Below, piece after piece: positions 48,660 to 59,151 of a stretch of DNA of 64,000 bases. The DNA comes from Thauera sp. 28 (GTDB lineage: Bacteria; Pseudomonadota; Gammaproteobacteria; Burkholderiales; Rhodocyclaceae): assembly GCF_000310145.2 (NCBI RefSeq), contig NZ_AMXA01000008.1, positions 84,966 to 148,965 on the forward strand. The letters run 5' to 3'. Each line of letters opens with the position of its first letter. Position 1 is the stretch's first letter. Below the pieces are notes generated by a model. That model was not told the origin of the DNA. It searched no databases and was given only the letters and a program-made list of their open reading frames with translations. The translations under genes and the position numbers were made by a program.

Positions 48660-49586
48660 CTACCTGCCGACCCACCCGGCTGCACCGAGCAAGACGAGCA
48701 GGAACAGACACACGAACAGTGCCCGCCAAAGCAGGCCTACCGTGCTTTGCATGTGTTCGACGCCTGCCTCGCCACCCAGCCCCATTTCGGGGCGATCGAC
48801 GATCACGCCGGACTCGTGGACCGGCATGCCGAGCCTGACTCCCAGCGCACCGCCGCCACTTGCAATCAGTATAGCCGACGACCTGTCGGGCCACAGCACG
48901 GCCTGCGACCGCCAGCAATAAATTGCATCCTCGAAATTACCCATAACGGAAAACACCGTCGCAGTGATCCGCACCGGCACCCAGTCCAGCGCCTCGAAGG
49001 CTGTGCGCGCAAAACGGCCAAAATCGCCGAAGTCCGCATCAGCACGCGCGCCCCAAAGCGCATGCAGTGCCCGCGCCGCGAGGTACATCACCGCACCGCT
49101 CGGCCCCGGCAGCAGCACGAACCAGAACACCACGCCGAACACGCGCCGATGGGCGGCAACCAGCGCCATTTCGATCGACATGCGCGCGACCTCGTTCACG
49201 CCCGCCGCGTCGTAACGCCCGCCACGCCACTCGGCGAGCAGGTCGCGCGCGCGCGCCAGCTCTCCCATGCGCAAGGCGAGGTGAATCTCGCTGAACAGGC
49301 GACTGTCGTTCCCAAAGCCCATGCACAGATAGAGCACGGCAACATTGAAAACGAAGGCCAGCAGCGGATGCAGCTCCCACAGCAGCCAGTAGGCGAACGC
49401 CGTACCCAAGGTCCCGCCAAGCACGAGCAGCAGCCAGGCGAACCGTCCGTTGCCCGCACTGCCGTCATTGAAGCGCGCCACCGCCCGCTCTGCCGCCGAA
49501 TCCAGCAGCCGAACAATCAGCGGGCGCGCAGCCAGGGGACGAAGCTGCTCGGCCAACAAGGCCAAAAGGAGCGCAATGAGTGTCAT
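48660..49586 (-). CDS. CobD/CbiB-family (AmpE-like) membrane protein
   Basis: A 308-aa integral membrane protein with about five hydrophobic segments, including helices near the N-terminus, ~48-90, ~150-172 and the C-terminal VGLLWRALFVCLFLLVLLG. The segment VFWFVLLPGPSGAVMY and the following FARTAFEALDWVPVRITA belong to the CobD/CbiB superfamily, which includes AmpE. No other cobalamin genes are near, so adenosylcobinamide phosphate synthase activity is doubtful; an AmpE-like role is equally possible. It starts 33 bp upstream of the thiolase gene in the same direction. Confidence 0.8.
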   Translation of the reverse strand: MTLIALLLALLAEQLRPLAARPLIVRLLDSAAERAVARFNDGSAGNGRFAWLLLVLGGTLGTAFAYWLLWELHPLLAFVFNVAVLYLCMGFGNDSRLFSEIHLALRMGELARARDLLAEWRGGRYDAAGVNEVARMSIEMALVAAHRRVFGVVFWFVLLPGPSGAVMYLAARALHALWGARADADFGDFGRFARTAFEALDWVPVRITATVFSVMGNFEDAIYCWRSQAVLWPDRSSAILIASGGGALGVRLGMPVHESGVIVDRPEMGLGGEAGVEHMQSTVGLLWRALFVCLFLLVLLGAAGWVGR

Positions 49587-49711
49587 GCGGAGGCGGCCAG
49601 CAGGCTGTTATGAGGTCGGATCGTTCAGAGGGTGCGCTCGCCACATGATGGCGCTGCAACCATGCCGACGCATCGAAGATAACACAAAGGCCAGGCACAT
49701 CAGGGCGGGCA

Positions 49712-50371
49712 TCAGCTGTCCTGCGCACCCACCTGCATGTGCAACAAGCGGTACATCGACATGATGATGCCCGCCGTCGCCCCCCATATGAAGTAGCCGT
49801 GATACGGCATGGCATGAAAACGCCGCACCCGCCCCTCATGCACGATGCTGTGCTCTTCGTGGTTGGCCGGGTCGAGGAAATGCGCCAACGGCACCTCGAA
49901 GGCCTCCGCCACCTCGAAGGCGTCGAGCTTGAGCTCGAAGGGCGGATGCACCAGCCCCACCACCGGCGTCACCCGAAACCCGGTGCCAGTGAGGTAGTCG
50001 GGCAGCGCACCGAGCAACTCCACATGGCGACGGTGCAAGCCGATTTCCTCTTCGGTCTCGCGCAAGGCAGTATCGACCGCCGACGCATCACCTGCCTCCA
50101 CCCTGCCGCCGGGAAAGCTGATCTGCCCGGGATGGTGGTGAAGGTGCTCGGTACGCCGGGTAAGGAGCACCGACGGCATCTCGTCACGCAGGACGACGGG
50201 CACGAGCACGGCCGCCGGGCGATGCATTCTCTTATCGGCCAGGCCGGGAAAGTCCATTGCCAACGGCGCCTCTCCCGCCGCAGCCAGCACGCTGCGCAAG
50301 GCCGGCACGAGCACTTTCGATCTCGCTGAATCCAAACTCAGACTCCACCCTGGCAAAGAAACGGGACGCAC
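49712..50371 (-). CDS. Nudix hydrolase, CoA pyrophosphatase type
   Basis: A protein of about 219 aa if it starts at GTG 50371; a GTG at 50314 with GAGAT upstream is a shorter alternative. The Nudix box is complete (GGRVEAGDASAVDTALRE with TEEEIGL), and the preceding segment LTRRTEHLHHHPGQISFPGG is the CoA-pyrophosphatase (NudL/YeaB) signature. It probably cleaves CoA or acyl-CoA to phosphopantetheine and 3',5'-ADP. It precedes the CobD/CbiB gene in the same direction by 125 bp. Confidence 0.9.
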   Translation of the reverse strand: MRPVSLPGWSLSLDSARSKVLVPALRSVLAAAGEAPLAMDFPGLADKRMHRPAAVLVPVVLRDEMPSVLLTRRTEHLHHHPGQISFPGGRVEAGDASAVDTALRETEEEIGLHRRHVELLGALPDYLTGTGFRVTPVVGLVHPPFELKLDAFEVAEAFEVPLAHFLDPANHEEHSIVHEGRVRRFHAMPYHGYFIWGATAGIIMSMYRLLHMQVGAQDS

Positions 50372-50501
50372 TGCAAACCACAGGCGAGGCGCCCCCGCAT
50401 CGACAGACCGCCCCGCCTGCAGCAGGACCGGCCGTGACCTTTAACGCGCCACTCGTCAGGCGACACTCGTCCATGCACGCGGATGTGGTTAGAGTAGGGG
50501 C

Positions 50502-51098
50502 ATGAAAACACCAGCCCACATGCGCGGCAGCCACCCGGCGGTGAGAGTACCCGAGGTCGCCACGAGCCGCCACCGCTTAGCGTGTGCCCGCCGCGCGGCA
50601 GGCTTCACGCTGATCGAAGTCATGATCGTGGTGGCGATCCTGGCGATCTTCGCTGGAATTGCGGCGCCCAACTTCAGGGAACTGATCACGCAGAACCGCA
50701 TGACCAGCCAGGCAAATGACCTCCTGGCTGCCCTGCAGTTCGCACGCAGCGAAGCGATCACACGGGGCAGGCGGGTTTCCATCTGCCCCAGCAACAGCGG
50801 CACGGCTTGCACCAATAGTGCATGGCAAGGCGGCTGGATCGTGTTCGCCGAAGGCCTCACCGGCACGATCGGCACCTACGAATCGGCGGGCGACACCCTG
50901 CTCCGCGTTCAGCAGGCCCTTCAGGGCACAAGCACGCTCACGGTGGGCGGCAACATCACCTTTCAGCCCAACGGCACTGTAGAAACGGCGCGCACCTTCA
51001 CCCTCTGCCCCAACGACGGTTCCAGCGTAATTGGACGTTCGATACCGATCACGCTTTCCGGGCGCGCGCGCGTCGACAAAACGGGTAGCTGCACATGA
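50502..51098 (+). CDS. Type IV minor pilin, GspH/FimT type
   Basis: A 198-aa prepilin. A long basic leader (35 residues) ends at the peptidase site AG^FTLIEVMIVV with Glu at +5, followed by the hydrophobic N-terminal helix and a GspH-type C-terminal domain. AGGGG precedes the ATG. It is first of six overlapping or closely spaced pilus genes, ending in ATGA overlap with pilV. By position it corresponds to FimU/FimT of Pseudomonas. The leader is longer than usual (6-15), and a downstream Met at codon 7 would shorten it slightly. Confidence 0.92.
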   Translation: MKTPAHMRGSHPAVRVPEVATSRHRLACARRAAGFTLIEVMIVVAILAIFAGIAAPNFRELITQNRMTSQANDLLAALQFARSEAITRGRRVSICPSNSGTACTNSAWQGGWIVFAEGLTGTIGTYESAGDTLLRVQQALQGTSTLTVGGNITFQPNGTVETARTFTLCPNDGSSVIGRSIPITLSGRARVDKTGSCT

Positions 51099-51568
51099 GA
51101 TCCACAACACACCGCACCGGCAACAAGGGCTTCTCGCTGCTGGAAGTGCTCGTGACGGTCGTCATCCTGTCGGTGGCGCTGCTCGGGCTGGCTGGCCTGA
51201 TGCTGTCGAGCATGCGCAACAACCACAGCGCCTACCAGCGCTCGCAGGCCACCTGGCTCGCCTACGACATCATCGACCGTGCGCGCGCCAACCGAAACCT
51301 GGCACTGGCGGGCAGCTACAACATCGCACTTACGGCTGCCACACCGGTCATGGCCCAGGAACCCGACACCCCGCCGGTCACGTTCCCCATTCAGGTGCAG
51401 GACCTCGCCCAATGGCGCGGCGCGCTTGCCCAAGCCCTTCCCGGCGGCACCGGCTCGGTCGCGGTCACACCCGCGAACCGAACCATCAGCGTCGTCATCC
51501 AGTGGGACGACAGCCGCGGCGCGGGCGGCGGCACGGCGCAGCAATTCCGGGTGGACAGCCAGCTATGA
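51095..51568 (+). CDS. pilV: Type IV pilus minor pilin PilV
   Basis: A 157-aa prepilin with leader MRSTTHRTGNKG^FSLLEVLVTVVILSVALLGLAGLM, Glu at +5. The LLGLAGL helix pattern is typical of PilV. It overlaps fimT/pilU-type gene before it and pilW after it by ATGA. It joins the pilus-tip priming complex in the known model. Confidence 0.94.
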   Translation: MRSTTHRTGNKGFSLLEVLVTVVILSVALLGLAGLMLSSMRNNHSAYQRSQATWLAYDIIDRARANRNLALAGSYNIALTAATPVMAQEPDTPPVTFPIQVQDLAQWRGALAQALPGGTGSVAVTPANRTISVVIQWDDSRGAGGGTAQQFRVDSQL

Positions 51569-52554
51569 AACCGACACCCAAGCCCTCCCTCCGCCGGCAG
51601 CTCGGCATGACGATCGTCGAACTGATGATTTCGATGACGATCGGCCTCGTCATCCTGGGCGCCGTCGGTGCCCTGTTCATCAACGTTCAGCACTCCGCCC
51701 GCAACGCCGATAGCATGTCACGCATCCAGGAGAACGCACGATTTGCCATCGAACTGATGGCGCGCGACATCCGCATGGCGGGCTATATCGGCTGTGGCAA
51801 CCTGGGCTCCGGCACCATCAACACCATTGCCAATGCGCCGGTGCCCCAGCTCAATGCCGCGAACGCGATACGCGGCCAGGACGCACCATCGGGCACGATC
51901 GCAGGCATCACCCTGGCGGGCGGCGACACCGTCACGATCATGCGCGGAACCGGAAGCGACGTCCATCTGGTAGGCAATGTGGTGCCATCGAACGCGAACA
52001 TCCAGATCAACAGCAATCCGGACAACTTCGCGGCCGACGACGTACTCATGGTCACCAACTGCTCCAACACGGACGTCTTCCGCGCCACAAATGTGTCGAA
52101 CAGCAGCGGCACGATCACCCTCGCCCACTCGAGCAGCTCGAACACCGGCAACAGGATCGGCACCTACGGGCCAGACGCCTTCGTCATGCGGCTCGCCCGC
52201 TTCGTCTATTTCGTCGGCACCAACCCGGACACCAACAAGCCATCACTCTATCGCGCGAACACCATTGCCAGCGCCGGCGTTGCGGAAGAACTCGTCGACA
52301 ATGTCGAGAACATGGAGATCGAGTACGGCGTCGACACCAACAACAACAACGCCGCGGACGAATACCGTGCAGCGGCCGCCGTAACCAACTGGGAATCGGT
52401 CATCAGCGTCCGGCTGCGGCTGCTGGTCGCGAGCGCCGACAACAACATCCTCCCTGCAGCACAAAGCCATACCTTCAACGGCACCACCGTATCCGACCGC
52501 CGCATGCGCCAGGTCTTCACCACCACCATCGCGATTCGCAACCGCCTGCCATGA
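51565..52554 (+). CDS. pilW: Type IV pilus assembly protein PilW
   Basis: A 329-aa minor pilin with leader ending QLG^MTIVELMISMTIGLVILGAVG, Glu at +5. The following RIQENARFAIELMARDIRMAGYIGC is the PilW hallmark. The start at 51565 follows from the ATGA overlap with pilV; the upstream open frame is only read-through of other genes. It ends with an ATGA overlap with pilX. Confidence 0.95.
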   Translation: MKPTPKPSLRRQLGMTIVELMISMTIGLVILGAVGALFINVQHSARNADSMSRIQENARFAIELMARDIRMAGYIGCGNLGSGTINTIANAPVPQLNAANAIRGQDAPSGTIAGITLAGGDTVTIMRGTGSDVHLVGNVVPSNANIQINSNPDNFAADDVLMVTNCSNTDVFRATNVSNSSGTITLAHSSSSNTGNRIGTYGPDAFVMRLARFVYFVGTNPDTNKPSLYRANTIASAGVAEELVDNVENMEIEYGVDTNNNNAADEYRAAAAVTNWESVISVRLRLLVASADNNILPAAQSHTFNGTTVSDRRMRQVFTTTIAIRNRLP

Positions 52555-53102
52555 CACGCTCGCCAAGACTCCTCCCGACAGCCGCACAGCAGCGCGGCAT
52601 GGTGCTGATGATCGGCATGATCTTCATGCTCATCATGACGCTGGTCACCGTTGCCTCGATGCGCACCACGACGCTCGAGGAACGCATGGCGGGCAATGCG
52701 CGCGACAACGACCTTGCTTTCCAGGCCGCCGAAGCCGCATTGCGGGCGGGCGAACTGCAGCTCACCGCCGCCTCGCTCGAGCAGTTCATGGCCAGCAGTG
52801 CCGCCTTCCTGACCCTGGACTCGGGCACCGCCCGACGGGACGACCGCTACTGGACCAACACCAACGCCACGCACCAGCACAACTGGACAGCCAACGCACT
52901 GGCGGTCAGTCCGGCGCCGGCCGGCGTCGCCGAAGCGCCGCGCTACGTCATCGAGGAACTGCCCCCAATGGCCTCCACCGGCAGCGAAAGCCTCAAAGGA
53001 CCCGCCCCGCTGCCTGATTCGGCGATCTTCCGTGTCAGCGCACGCGGGGTTGGCGGCAACCCGAGCACCGTCGTCTATCTGCAAAGCACGTATCGCCGCT
53101 GA
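52551..53102 (+). CDS. pilX: Type IV pilus assembly protein PilX
   Basis: A 183-aa minor pilin. The N-terminal helix QRG^MVLMIGMIFMLIMTLVTVASM lacks the usual Glu at +5, which is normal for PilX, and continues with TTTLEERMAGNARDNDLAFQAAEAAL. It precedes pilY1 by 28 bp. With PilV, PilW and the FimT-type pilin it probably forms the tip complex that presents PilY1. Confidence 0.93.
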   Translation: MTRSPRLLPTAAQQRGMVLMIGMIFMLIMTLVTVASMRTTTLEERMAGNARDNDLAFQAAEAALRAGELQLTAASLEQFMASSAAFLTLDSGTARRDDRYWTNTNATHQHNWTANALAVSPAPAGVAEAPRYVIEELPPMASTGSESLKGPAPLPDSAIFRVSARGVGGNPSTVVYLQSTYRR

Positions 53103-53130
53103 TGTCGCGCGCAACATGCGAGAAACCATC

Positions 53131-56100
53131 ATGAAAGCACGTCTCCTCACGCTCGCCGCCGCACTCACCCTGTCCGTGAGCGCACATGCGCAGATCGACA
53201 TCGCCCAGCAGCCCGTCTTCCTCAACCCGCCCGACCCGCGCGTCATGCTTCTGGTGTCGCGCGACCATGAGCTGTCGAAGAAGGCCTACAACGACTACAG
53301 CGACATCAACGGCGACGGCAGGCTGGACATCACCTACAACGACAGCATCGACTACTACGGCTATTTCGACCCGCGCCGCTGCTACAGCTACAACAACAAC
53401 CGTTTCGAGCCCGGCGCAGCGGCCACCGGTACCAACGGCCACCATTGCAACAACGCGTGGAGCGGCAACCTGCTCAACTGGGCGACGATGACGCGCATGG
53501 ACGTGATGCGCAAGACGCTCTACGGTGGCTATCGCTCCACGGACAACAATGGCGCTGCGCTGGGCGACACCGTACTCGAACGCGCGTTTCTCCCGGACGA
53601 CACCCACGCTTTCGCCAAGGTGTTCTCCGCCCCCAGCGGCAGCACGATGAGCAACTTCGTGCCGTCGACTTACAGTACACACACCTCGCTGAGTTTCTGC
53701 AACGTCACTCCAAGCGCCAGCGGTGTATCGCACAGCATCACGGCGGCGCCGCGCATTCTGCTTGCCGCCGGCGCCTTTCCCCGCTGGGCCATGACCGAAG
53801 CCCCCCAATGCACCACCGGCAGCGGCGATCGCCCGGCGGCCACACTGGCATCGCTGATTGCCCGCGTTGCCGTATGCGCGCCCGGCAAGCTCGAGGACAA
53901 CTGCACTGCGTACGGTTCCGGGAGCAGCCCGAACTACAAGCCTACCGGCCTGCTGCAGAAGTATGGCCAGGCCAACGCCCTGTCCCGCGTTCAGTTCGGC
54001 CTGCTCACCGGCAGCTATTCGCGGAACAAATCCGGCGGCGTGCTGCGCAAGAACATCGGCCTGCTCAGCGGTAACGAGACTGCCGCCAACAACGAGATCA
54101 ACCCCACGACCGGCCAGTTCATCAACCAGGCCGCCACCAATGCGGGCATCATCAACACGCTCAACCGCATCCGCATCGCGGGCTGGGACTACGGCGGCAA
54201 CGGCGTTCACGTCAACAGCTGCAACTCCCCTGGCATCGCGAGCTTTACTGATGGTCAGTGCGTGGACTGGGGCAATCCGCTTGCCGAGATGTACCTCGAG
54301 AGCCTGCGCTACTTTGCCGGGCGCAGCGGACCGACGAGCGCGTTCGACTCCACCACTGCGGAACAGACCCACCTGCCCTCGCTGCCCAAGGTCAGCTGGT
54401 CCGACCCGCTGCCCGAAGGTCAGTGGTGCGCGATGTCGAGCACCGTCATCCTGTCGACCGGTCTGAACTCCTTCGATACCGACCAGCTCACGAACGATAT
54501 CGGCATTGACGCAACCGACCTGACGAACAAGGTCGGCGTCAAGGAAAACATCTCGGGCAGCTACTTGATCGGCAGCAACGGCACCACGAACGACAGCCAA
54601 TGCACACCGAAAACACTTACAGGCGGCCTCGCCAGCGCGCGAGGGGTATGTCCGGAAGTCCCTGCCCTGGAAGGCGGTTACCACATCGCCGGCCTCGCCT
54701 ATGCGAACCTGAATGTCGACATACGCCCAGGCTACGCAGCGGATCGCAACCGGCGTTGGGGCAGCACGGCCTCGAACCCGCGGCCGGGCTATGCTGCACG
54801 GCAACCCATGAGCACCTACTCCGTCGCCGTCGCCGAGAGCCTGCCGCGGCTCGAGATCCCGGTCGGCGACACCACGGTGAGCTTCCTGCCCGCCTGCATG
54901 TCGAACTCCTCTGGCACCGCGGGTCATAACTCAACCGGCTGGCGCGTCTGCTCGCTCAATGACATGCGCTTCGTTTCCCTGACGACCGACGCCGCCGGGC
55001 GCCCGACCTCGGGCACCATCGAAGTGTCGTGGGAAGACTCCACCTGGGGCAACGACTATGACATGGACGGCATCCAGGAGATCGAGTTCTCGACCGGCGG
55101 TGGCACACTGGTGTTGAGGTCGCGCATCCTGCGCTCGTCCGCTGGTTTCGCGCTGCGCTTCGGTTACACGGTGACGGGCAGCACCACCGACGGCACCACA
55201 TTCCCGCTGCTCGAACGGGGCGGCACTTTCCGTACCACGCCATCGGACTGGTCCGCCAACGCCACCTACCTGCCGGGCACATCAAGCGCACGCCTGCTCG
55301 AGAGCCCGCTCTGGTATGCCGCGAAGTACGGCCGCAACGAAGGCAAGACGCTCGAAGACACGCTGAGCGACTGGGACAAGGACGGCAACGGCATCCCCGA
55401 CGCCTTCTTCAAGGTCACCAACCCCGCTGCGCTCTCGACCTCGCTTGGCAAGATCTTCGAGGAGGCTGCGCGTGCCGAGTCATCGGCATCAGCCATCGCC
55501 ACCAACTCCACTCGCCTGGACACCAACACCCACGTCTATCAGGCGATCTTCCGGAGCCCTGAATGGACCGGCACCTTCCGTGCGATTCCGCTCAATGCGG
55601 ACGGCACGCCCGGCGCGACGGCCTGGGAAGCCGGAGAGCTGATTCCAAGCGACCACAACGCACGCAACATCAAGACCTGGAATGGCGGCGCCTGGAACAC
55701 GGGGGCAGGCATCGACTTTTCGTGGGATAGCGACGGCCTCACCGCAGCGCAGAAGACCCTGCTGCGCAACGAAGAGCATTTGCTGAACTACCTGCGCGGC
55801 GACAAGACGAGGGAGCGCACGACCAGCGCACCATCGAACCCCTATCGTGCACGCAACTCGCTGCTGGGCGACATCATCAACTCCGACCCGCATTACGTCG
55901 GCTCGGAGAGCTATGGCTACGACTTGCCGGGCAGCGGGCTTGGCGCCACCGCCATGTCGGCGTACACAACCTTCCGCACGACCACCAAGCGCAGCCGTCC
56001 CAAGGTCATCTACGTCGGCGCCAACGATGGGATGCTGCACGCCATCAACGCCGCCAACCTGCAGACCGATGGCGGAGGCTCCGAACTGTTCACCTATGTC

Positions 56101-57405
56101 CCGAACGCGGTGTTCGCCAACCTGCCCGATCTCGCCAACCCCGAGTACCGCCACAAGTACTATGTGGACGGCTCCCCCAACTCGGGCGACGCCTATCTCG
56201 GCAGCACCTGGAAGACCGTGCTGCTCGGCACCCTGGGCGCAGGCGGCAAGGCCGTGTTCGCGCTCGACATCACCGACGTCAGCGCCTCGTCCCCCTTTGA
56301 CGAGTCCAAGGTGATCTGGGAGTTCACCGACACCGACCTCGGTCACGTCATGGGCCGCGGCTTCGTCGCCCGTCTCAACGACGGCCACTGGTACGCCGTG
56401 TTCGGCAACGGCTACAACAGCAACGCAGGCAAGGCCGCCTTGTTCCTCGTCCCGCTCGACCGCACGCAGACCGATCTCACCGTGGTCAAGATCGAGGTCG
56501 ACACCACGGGGGACAACGGCCTGTCGGAGCCGGCACTCGTCGACACCAACGGCGACAAGATCATCGACACCGTCTATGCAGGTGACCTGAAGGGCAATGT
56601 GTGGAAGTTCGACCTCTCGGGCGCCCGTAACACATGGGACAACAACAGCCGCCGGCTGAAGCTGTTCCAGGCTCTGTCGGGCACGACCCCGCAACCCATC
56701 ACCTCGCCGCTCGAGATTGGACCGCCGCCCGCGGGGCAGAGCGGCTACATGATCTACTTCGGCACCGGGAAATACCTCGGCAACACCGACATCGGCAACC
56801 TGGCCACGCAGACTGTTTACGGACTCCTCGACAAGGGCTCGGCAATCAGCAGCCGTAGCAACTTGCAGGCGCAGACCTTCATCTACCAGGGCGTCCGCAC
56901 CGATACGGATCCCAGTGAGGTGCGCGTGGCCAGCACAAACACGGTGAACTATGCCGATGGCAAGCGCGGCTGGTACATCGACCTGCTGCCGCCGGGAACG
57001 ACCGCCGGCGTGGGTGAGCGCGTGGTCAGCGTTCCGCTGCTGCGCCACGGTCGCATCATCGTCACCTCGATCGTGCCGTCCGCCGATGCCTGCAGGCAGG
57101 GCGGATACAGCTGGATCAGCGAATTCGACGCCCTCAGCGGCGCTCGCCTCCCCTACAACGTCTTCGACTACAACGGCGACGGACTCTTCAACGACGATGA
57201 CGACAAGACCGCGGGCGATGAACGTGATCGCGTCACCTCCAAAAAGCTCGCCGACGAAGGCCTGATGAAGAGCCCGACGGTGATCTCGGCGGGTGAGGTC
57301 GAATACAAGGTCGGCAGTGGCACGAGCGGCGGCATCGTCGTGATCAAGGAGAAAGGCATGAGCGGCAACCCGCGCACCTCGTGGCGCCAGCTCATCCCCA
57401 GATGA
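53131..57405 (+). CDS. pilY1: Type IV pilus tip adhesin/assembly factor PilY1
   Basis: A 1424-aa secreted protein with signal [20 protein letters not shown]; this start is preferred to 53116 because it opens the signal directly. It lacks the N-terminal von Willebrand A domain of Pseudomonas PilY1, as in many betaproteobacteria. The C-terminal third is the PilC/PilY1 beta-propeller ([22 protein letters not shown]). A Ca2+ loop is [15 protein letters not shown] from residue 1138. An RGD lies at 889-891. Further EF-hand-like loops are DINGDGRLD near the N-terminus, [15 protein letters not shown] and [13 protein letters not shown]. It controls pilus extension and adhesion in a Ca2+-dependent way in studied species. 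Confidence 0.95.
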   Translation: MKARLLTLAAALTLSVSAHAQIDIAQQPVFLNPPDPRVMLLVSRDHELSKKAYNDYSDINGDGRLDITYNDSIDYYGYFDPRRCYSYNNNRFEPGAAATGTNGHHCNNAWSGNLLNWATMTRMDVMRKTLYGGYRSTDNNGAALGDTVLERAFLPDDTHAFAKVFSAPSGSTMSNFVPSTYSTHTSLSFCNVTPSASGVSHSITAAPRILLAAGAFPRWAMTEAPQCTTGSGDRPAATLASLIARVAVCAPGKLEDNCTAYGSGSSPNYKPTGLLQKYGQANALSRVQFGLLTGSYSRNKSGGVLRKNIGLLSGNETAANNEINPTTGQFINQAATNAGIINTLNRIRIAGWDYGGNGVHVNSCNSPGIASFTDGQCVDWGNPLAEMYLESLRYFAGRSGPTSAFDSTTAEQTHLPSLPKVSWSDPLPEGQWCAMSSTVILSTGLNSFDTDQLTNDIGIDATDLTNKVGVKENISGSYLIGSNGTTNDSQCTPKTLTGGLASARGVCPEVPALEGGYHIAGLAYANLNVDIRPGYAADRNRRWGSTASNPRPGYAARQPMSTYSVAVAESLPRLEIPVGDTTVSFLPACMSNSSGTAGHNSTGWRVCSLNDMRFVSLTTDAAGRPTSGTIEVSWEDSTWGNDYDMDGIQEIEFSTGGGTLVLRSRILRSSAGFALRFGYTVTGSTTDGTTFPLLERGGTFRTTPSDWSANATYLPGTSSARLLESPLWYAAKYGRNEGKTLEDTLSDWDKDGNGIPDAFFKVTNPAALSTSLGKIFEEAARAESSASAIATNSTRLDTNTHVYQAIFRSPEWTGTFRAIPLNADGTPGATAWEAGELIPSDHNARNIKTWNGGAWNTGAGIDFSWDSDGLTAAQKTLLRNEEHLLNYLRGDKTRERTTSAPSNPYRARNSLLGDIINSDPHYVGSESYGYDLPGSGLGATAMSAYTTFRTTTKRSRPKVIYVGANDGMLHAINAANLQTDGGGSELFTYVPNAVFANLPDLANPEYRHKYYVDGSPNSGDAYLGSTWKTVLLGTLGAGGKAVFALDITDVSASSPFDESKVIWEFTDTDLGHVMGRGFVARLNDGHWYAVFGNGYNSNAGKAALFLVPLDRTQTDLTVVKIEVDTTGDNGLSEPALVDTNGDKIIDTVYAGDLKGNVWKFDLSGARNTWDNNSRRLKLFQALSGTTPQPITSPLEIGPPPAGQSGYMIYFGTGKYLGNTDIGNLATQTVYGLLDKGSAISSRSNLQAQTFIYQGVRTDTDPSEVRVASTNTVNYADGKRGWYIDLLPPGTTAGVGERVVSVPLLRHGRIIVTSIVPSADACRQGGYSWISEFDALSGARLPYNVFDYNGDGLFNDDDDKTAGDERDRVTSKKLADEGLMKSPTVISAGEVEYKVGSGTSGGIVVIKEKGMSGNPRTSWRQLIPR

Positions 57406-57421
57406 CAGTCAGGACATTCGA

Positions 57422-57877
57422 ATGAACACGAAACACACCCTTGGTTTCACACTGGTCGAGTTGATGATCACCGTGGCCATTCTCGGCATTCTGGCGTCGA
57501 TTGCGTATCCCGGTTACCGGGACTACGTCATTCGCGCCAACCGTGCGGACGCGCGCGCGGCACTGGTTGAGAACGCGCAGTTCCTGGAGCGCAACTTCAC
57601 CGTGGCAAACAGCTACAGGGACACGACAACCCTGGATACCGACCCCGATAACCCGGGCGCCTTTGTGTCGACATCGGGGCAGCTTCCCCGCAAGAAAAGC
57701 CCGGAAAGCGGTGCGGCAAAGTACGACATCACGGTCGCCTTCTCCAACAATGGCCGCGGCTTCACGCTGTCTGCGGCGCCAACTGGCTCCATGGCTGGCG
57801 ACGCATGCGGCACCCTTACCCTCACCCACACCGGTCTTCGTGGCGCAGGAGGCGATGTAGCGAAGTGCTGGAACTGA
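57422..57877 (+). CDS. pilE: Type IV pilin PilE-type
   Basis: A 151-aa prepilin with short leader MNTKHTLG^[27 protein letters not shown], Glu at +5. Two C-terminal Cys (GDACGTL and AKCWN) make the usual D-region disulfide. AGGA lies 7 nt before the ATG, 16 bp after pilY1. Its place at the end of the minor-pilin operon matches PilE of Pseudomonas, a minor pilin, rather than the major subunit. Confidence 0.94.
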   Translation: MNTKHTLGFTLVELMITVAILGILASIAYPGYRDYVIRANRADARAALVENAQFLERNFTVANSYRDTTTLDTDPDNPGAFVSTSGQLPRKKSPESGAAKYDITVAFSNNGRGFTLSAAPTGSMAGDACGTLTLTHTGLRGAGGDVAKCWN

Positions 57878-57890
57878 ACCTGCAGCCGGC

Positions 57891-58550
57891 TCAGTACCGA
57901 CGCGTCAGCACCAGCAGGCCGGCCTCGCTCCGCATGCCGAGGCGGCTGAGGAAACTCATGCCGAGCAGTGGCACGGGCAGCCCCTGTTCATGTACCGTGC
58001 CCTGGACACCGTACAACACGATGCCACCGACGCTGACCCGGTCCAGTGTCAGCAGCCAGGCCGTGCTGGGGCCGTTGGCAGTGTTCATGATGACTTCGCG
58101 CCCCTTGCGGTAATCGATACCGGCTCGACGCGCCTCGTCCGCACCGATCGAGACAGAGGTGGCGCCCGTATCGACCATGAAACGCATTGCAGCGCCATTG
58201 ATCGAGCCCTGCGCCCAGTAATGCCCCTGCGGATCGGGAGTCAGGCTGACGCTCAAGCCGAGGTCTGCCTGCGGCGTCGGCGGCTGAATGCGCAGCGGCG
58301 CTTCGCCGAGGGCGACCCGGCGCCGCTCACCGCCCACATCGATGAGCGCGGCGCGCCCATCGACCTCCAGCACCACGACGCCCTCTTTTGAACGTTGCCC
58401 GATACCGAGCGTTTGCGGAGCGCCGCCGTCGACCATCAGCACCGCACGCTTGCCGAACACGCCGGCAAGCTCCACATCCGCAGCGGGGGCGAGGCTAGGG
58501 ACCAGCAGCAGCAGGGCTGCGGCGCGGCGGATAAGGGTAATGGCCTGCAT
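57891..58550 (-). CDS. Periplasmic retropepsin-like aspartic protease (TIGR02281 type)
   Basis: A protein of ~219 aa with signal MQAITLIRRAAALLLLVPSLAPA; in-frame ATGs at 58559 and 58565 are alternatives. The mature N-terminal part is a beta-rich region (VFGKRAVLMVDGG, LEVDGRAALIDVGGERR). The catalytic domain carries a single active motif, MVDTGATSVSIG, and the second conserved patch LLGMSFLSRLG. Retropepsins of this type work as homodimers. Role unknown. It is convergent with pilE, 13 bp apart. Confidence 0.88.
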   Translation of the reverse strand: MQAITLIRRAAALLLLVPSLAPAADVELAGVFGKRAVLMVDGGAPQTLGIGQRSKEGVVVLEVDGRAALIDVGGERRRVALGEAPLRIQPPTPQADLGLSVSLTPDPQGHYWAQGSINGAAMRFMVDTGATSVSIGADEARRAGIDYRKGREVIMNTANGPSTAWLLTLDRVSVGGIVLYGVQGTVHEQGLPVPLLGMSFLSRLGMRSEAGLLVLTRRY

Positions 58551-58647
58551 GACGGGCATGAACATCGCGACGAGAGTGCCGACATCATCTCACGATCGTT
58601 CAAGCCCATGTATCGGTCATGCGGCCTCTGCCTCCTGGGGCCGCCCC

Positions 58648-59133
58648 TCAGTCGCGGAAATTCCCGTACTGGAGCGGAAAATCGGTGATCTGTTTCTTGA
58701 CCAGCGCGATCGCCTCCTGCAGCACGTCGCGCTTGGCGCCGGAGACGCGCACGGCGTCGCCCTGGATGGCGGCCTGGACCTTCATCTTGCTGTCTTTCAG
58801 CAGCTTGACGATCTTCTTGGCGAGGTCCTGGTCGACGCCCACGCGCACCTTTACTTCCTGCTTGACCTTGTTGCCCGAGACCTTCTGCACGTCGCCGTAG
58901 TCCAGGCAGCGGACGTCGACGTTCTTCTTGGTCATCTCGGGCAGCAGGATGGTCTTGATCTGGTCGAGCTGGAAGTCGCTGTCGCCATGGATGGTGAGCA
59001 GCTTGTCGGCATGCTCGATCTTGGCGCTGGTGCCCTTGAAGTCGTGGCGACCCTCAACCTTGCGGTTGGCCTGCTCTACGGCGTTGCGCAGCGAGGGCTG
59101 GTCGACCTCGGACATGATGTCGAAAGACGGCAT
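58648..59133 (-). CDS. yajQ: YajQ-family c-di-GMP/nucleotide-binding protein
   Basis: A 161-aa protein, full length. Start [22 protein letters not shown] and end [14 protein letters not shown] are family-defining. YajQ homologues bind c-di-GMP in Xanthomonas and Pseudomonas and act through transcription factors. In this window it adds a candidate effector to three GGDEF/EAL enzymes. GGAGGAGGGG lies 4 nt before the ATG. It follows ppnP by 18 bp. Confidence 0.97.
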   Translation of the reverse strand: MPSFDIMSEVDQPSLRNAVEQANRKVEGRHDFKGTSAKIEHADKLLTIHGDSDFQLDQIKTILLPEMTKKNVDVRCLDYGDVQKVSGNKVKQEVKVRVGVDQDLAKKIVKLLKDSKMKVQAAIQGDAVRVSGAKRDVLQEAIALVKKQITDFPLQYGNFRD

Positions 59134-59151
59134 GACTCCCCTCCTCCGCGA

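Noticed and set aside
48660..49586. Firm assignment as cobalamin enzyme CbiB
   Set aside because: No other cobalamin genes lie nearby and AmpE-type proteins share the fold, so only the superfamily is claimed.
50486..50500. TAGAGT before the first minor pilin gene as a -10 box
   Set aside because: It abuts the AGGGG ribosome-binding site, leaving no room for a leader containing that site.
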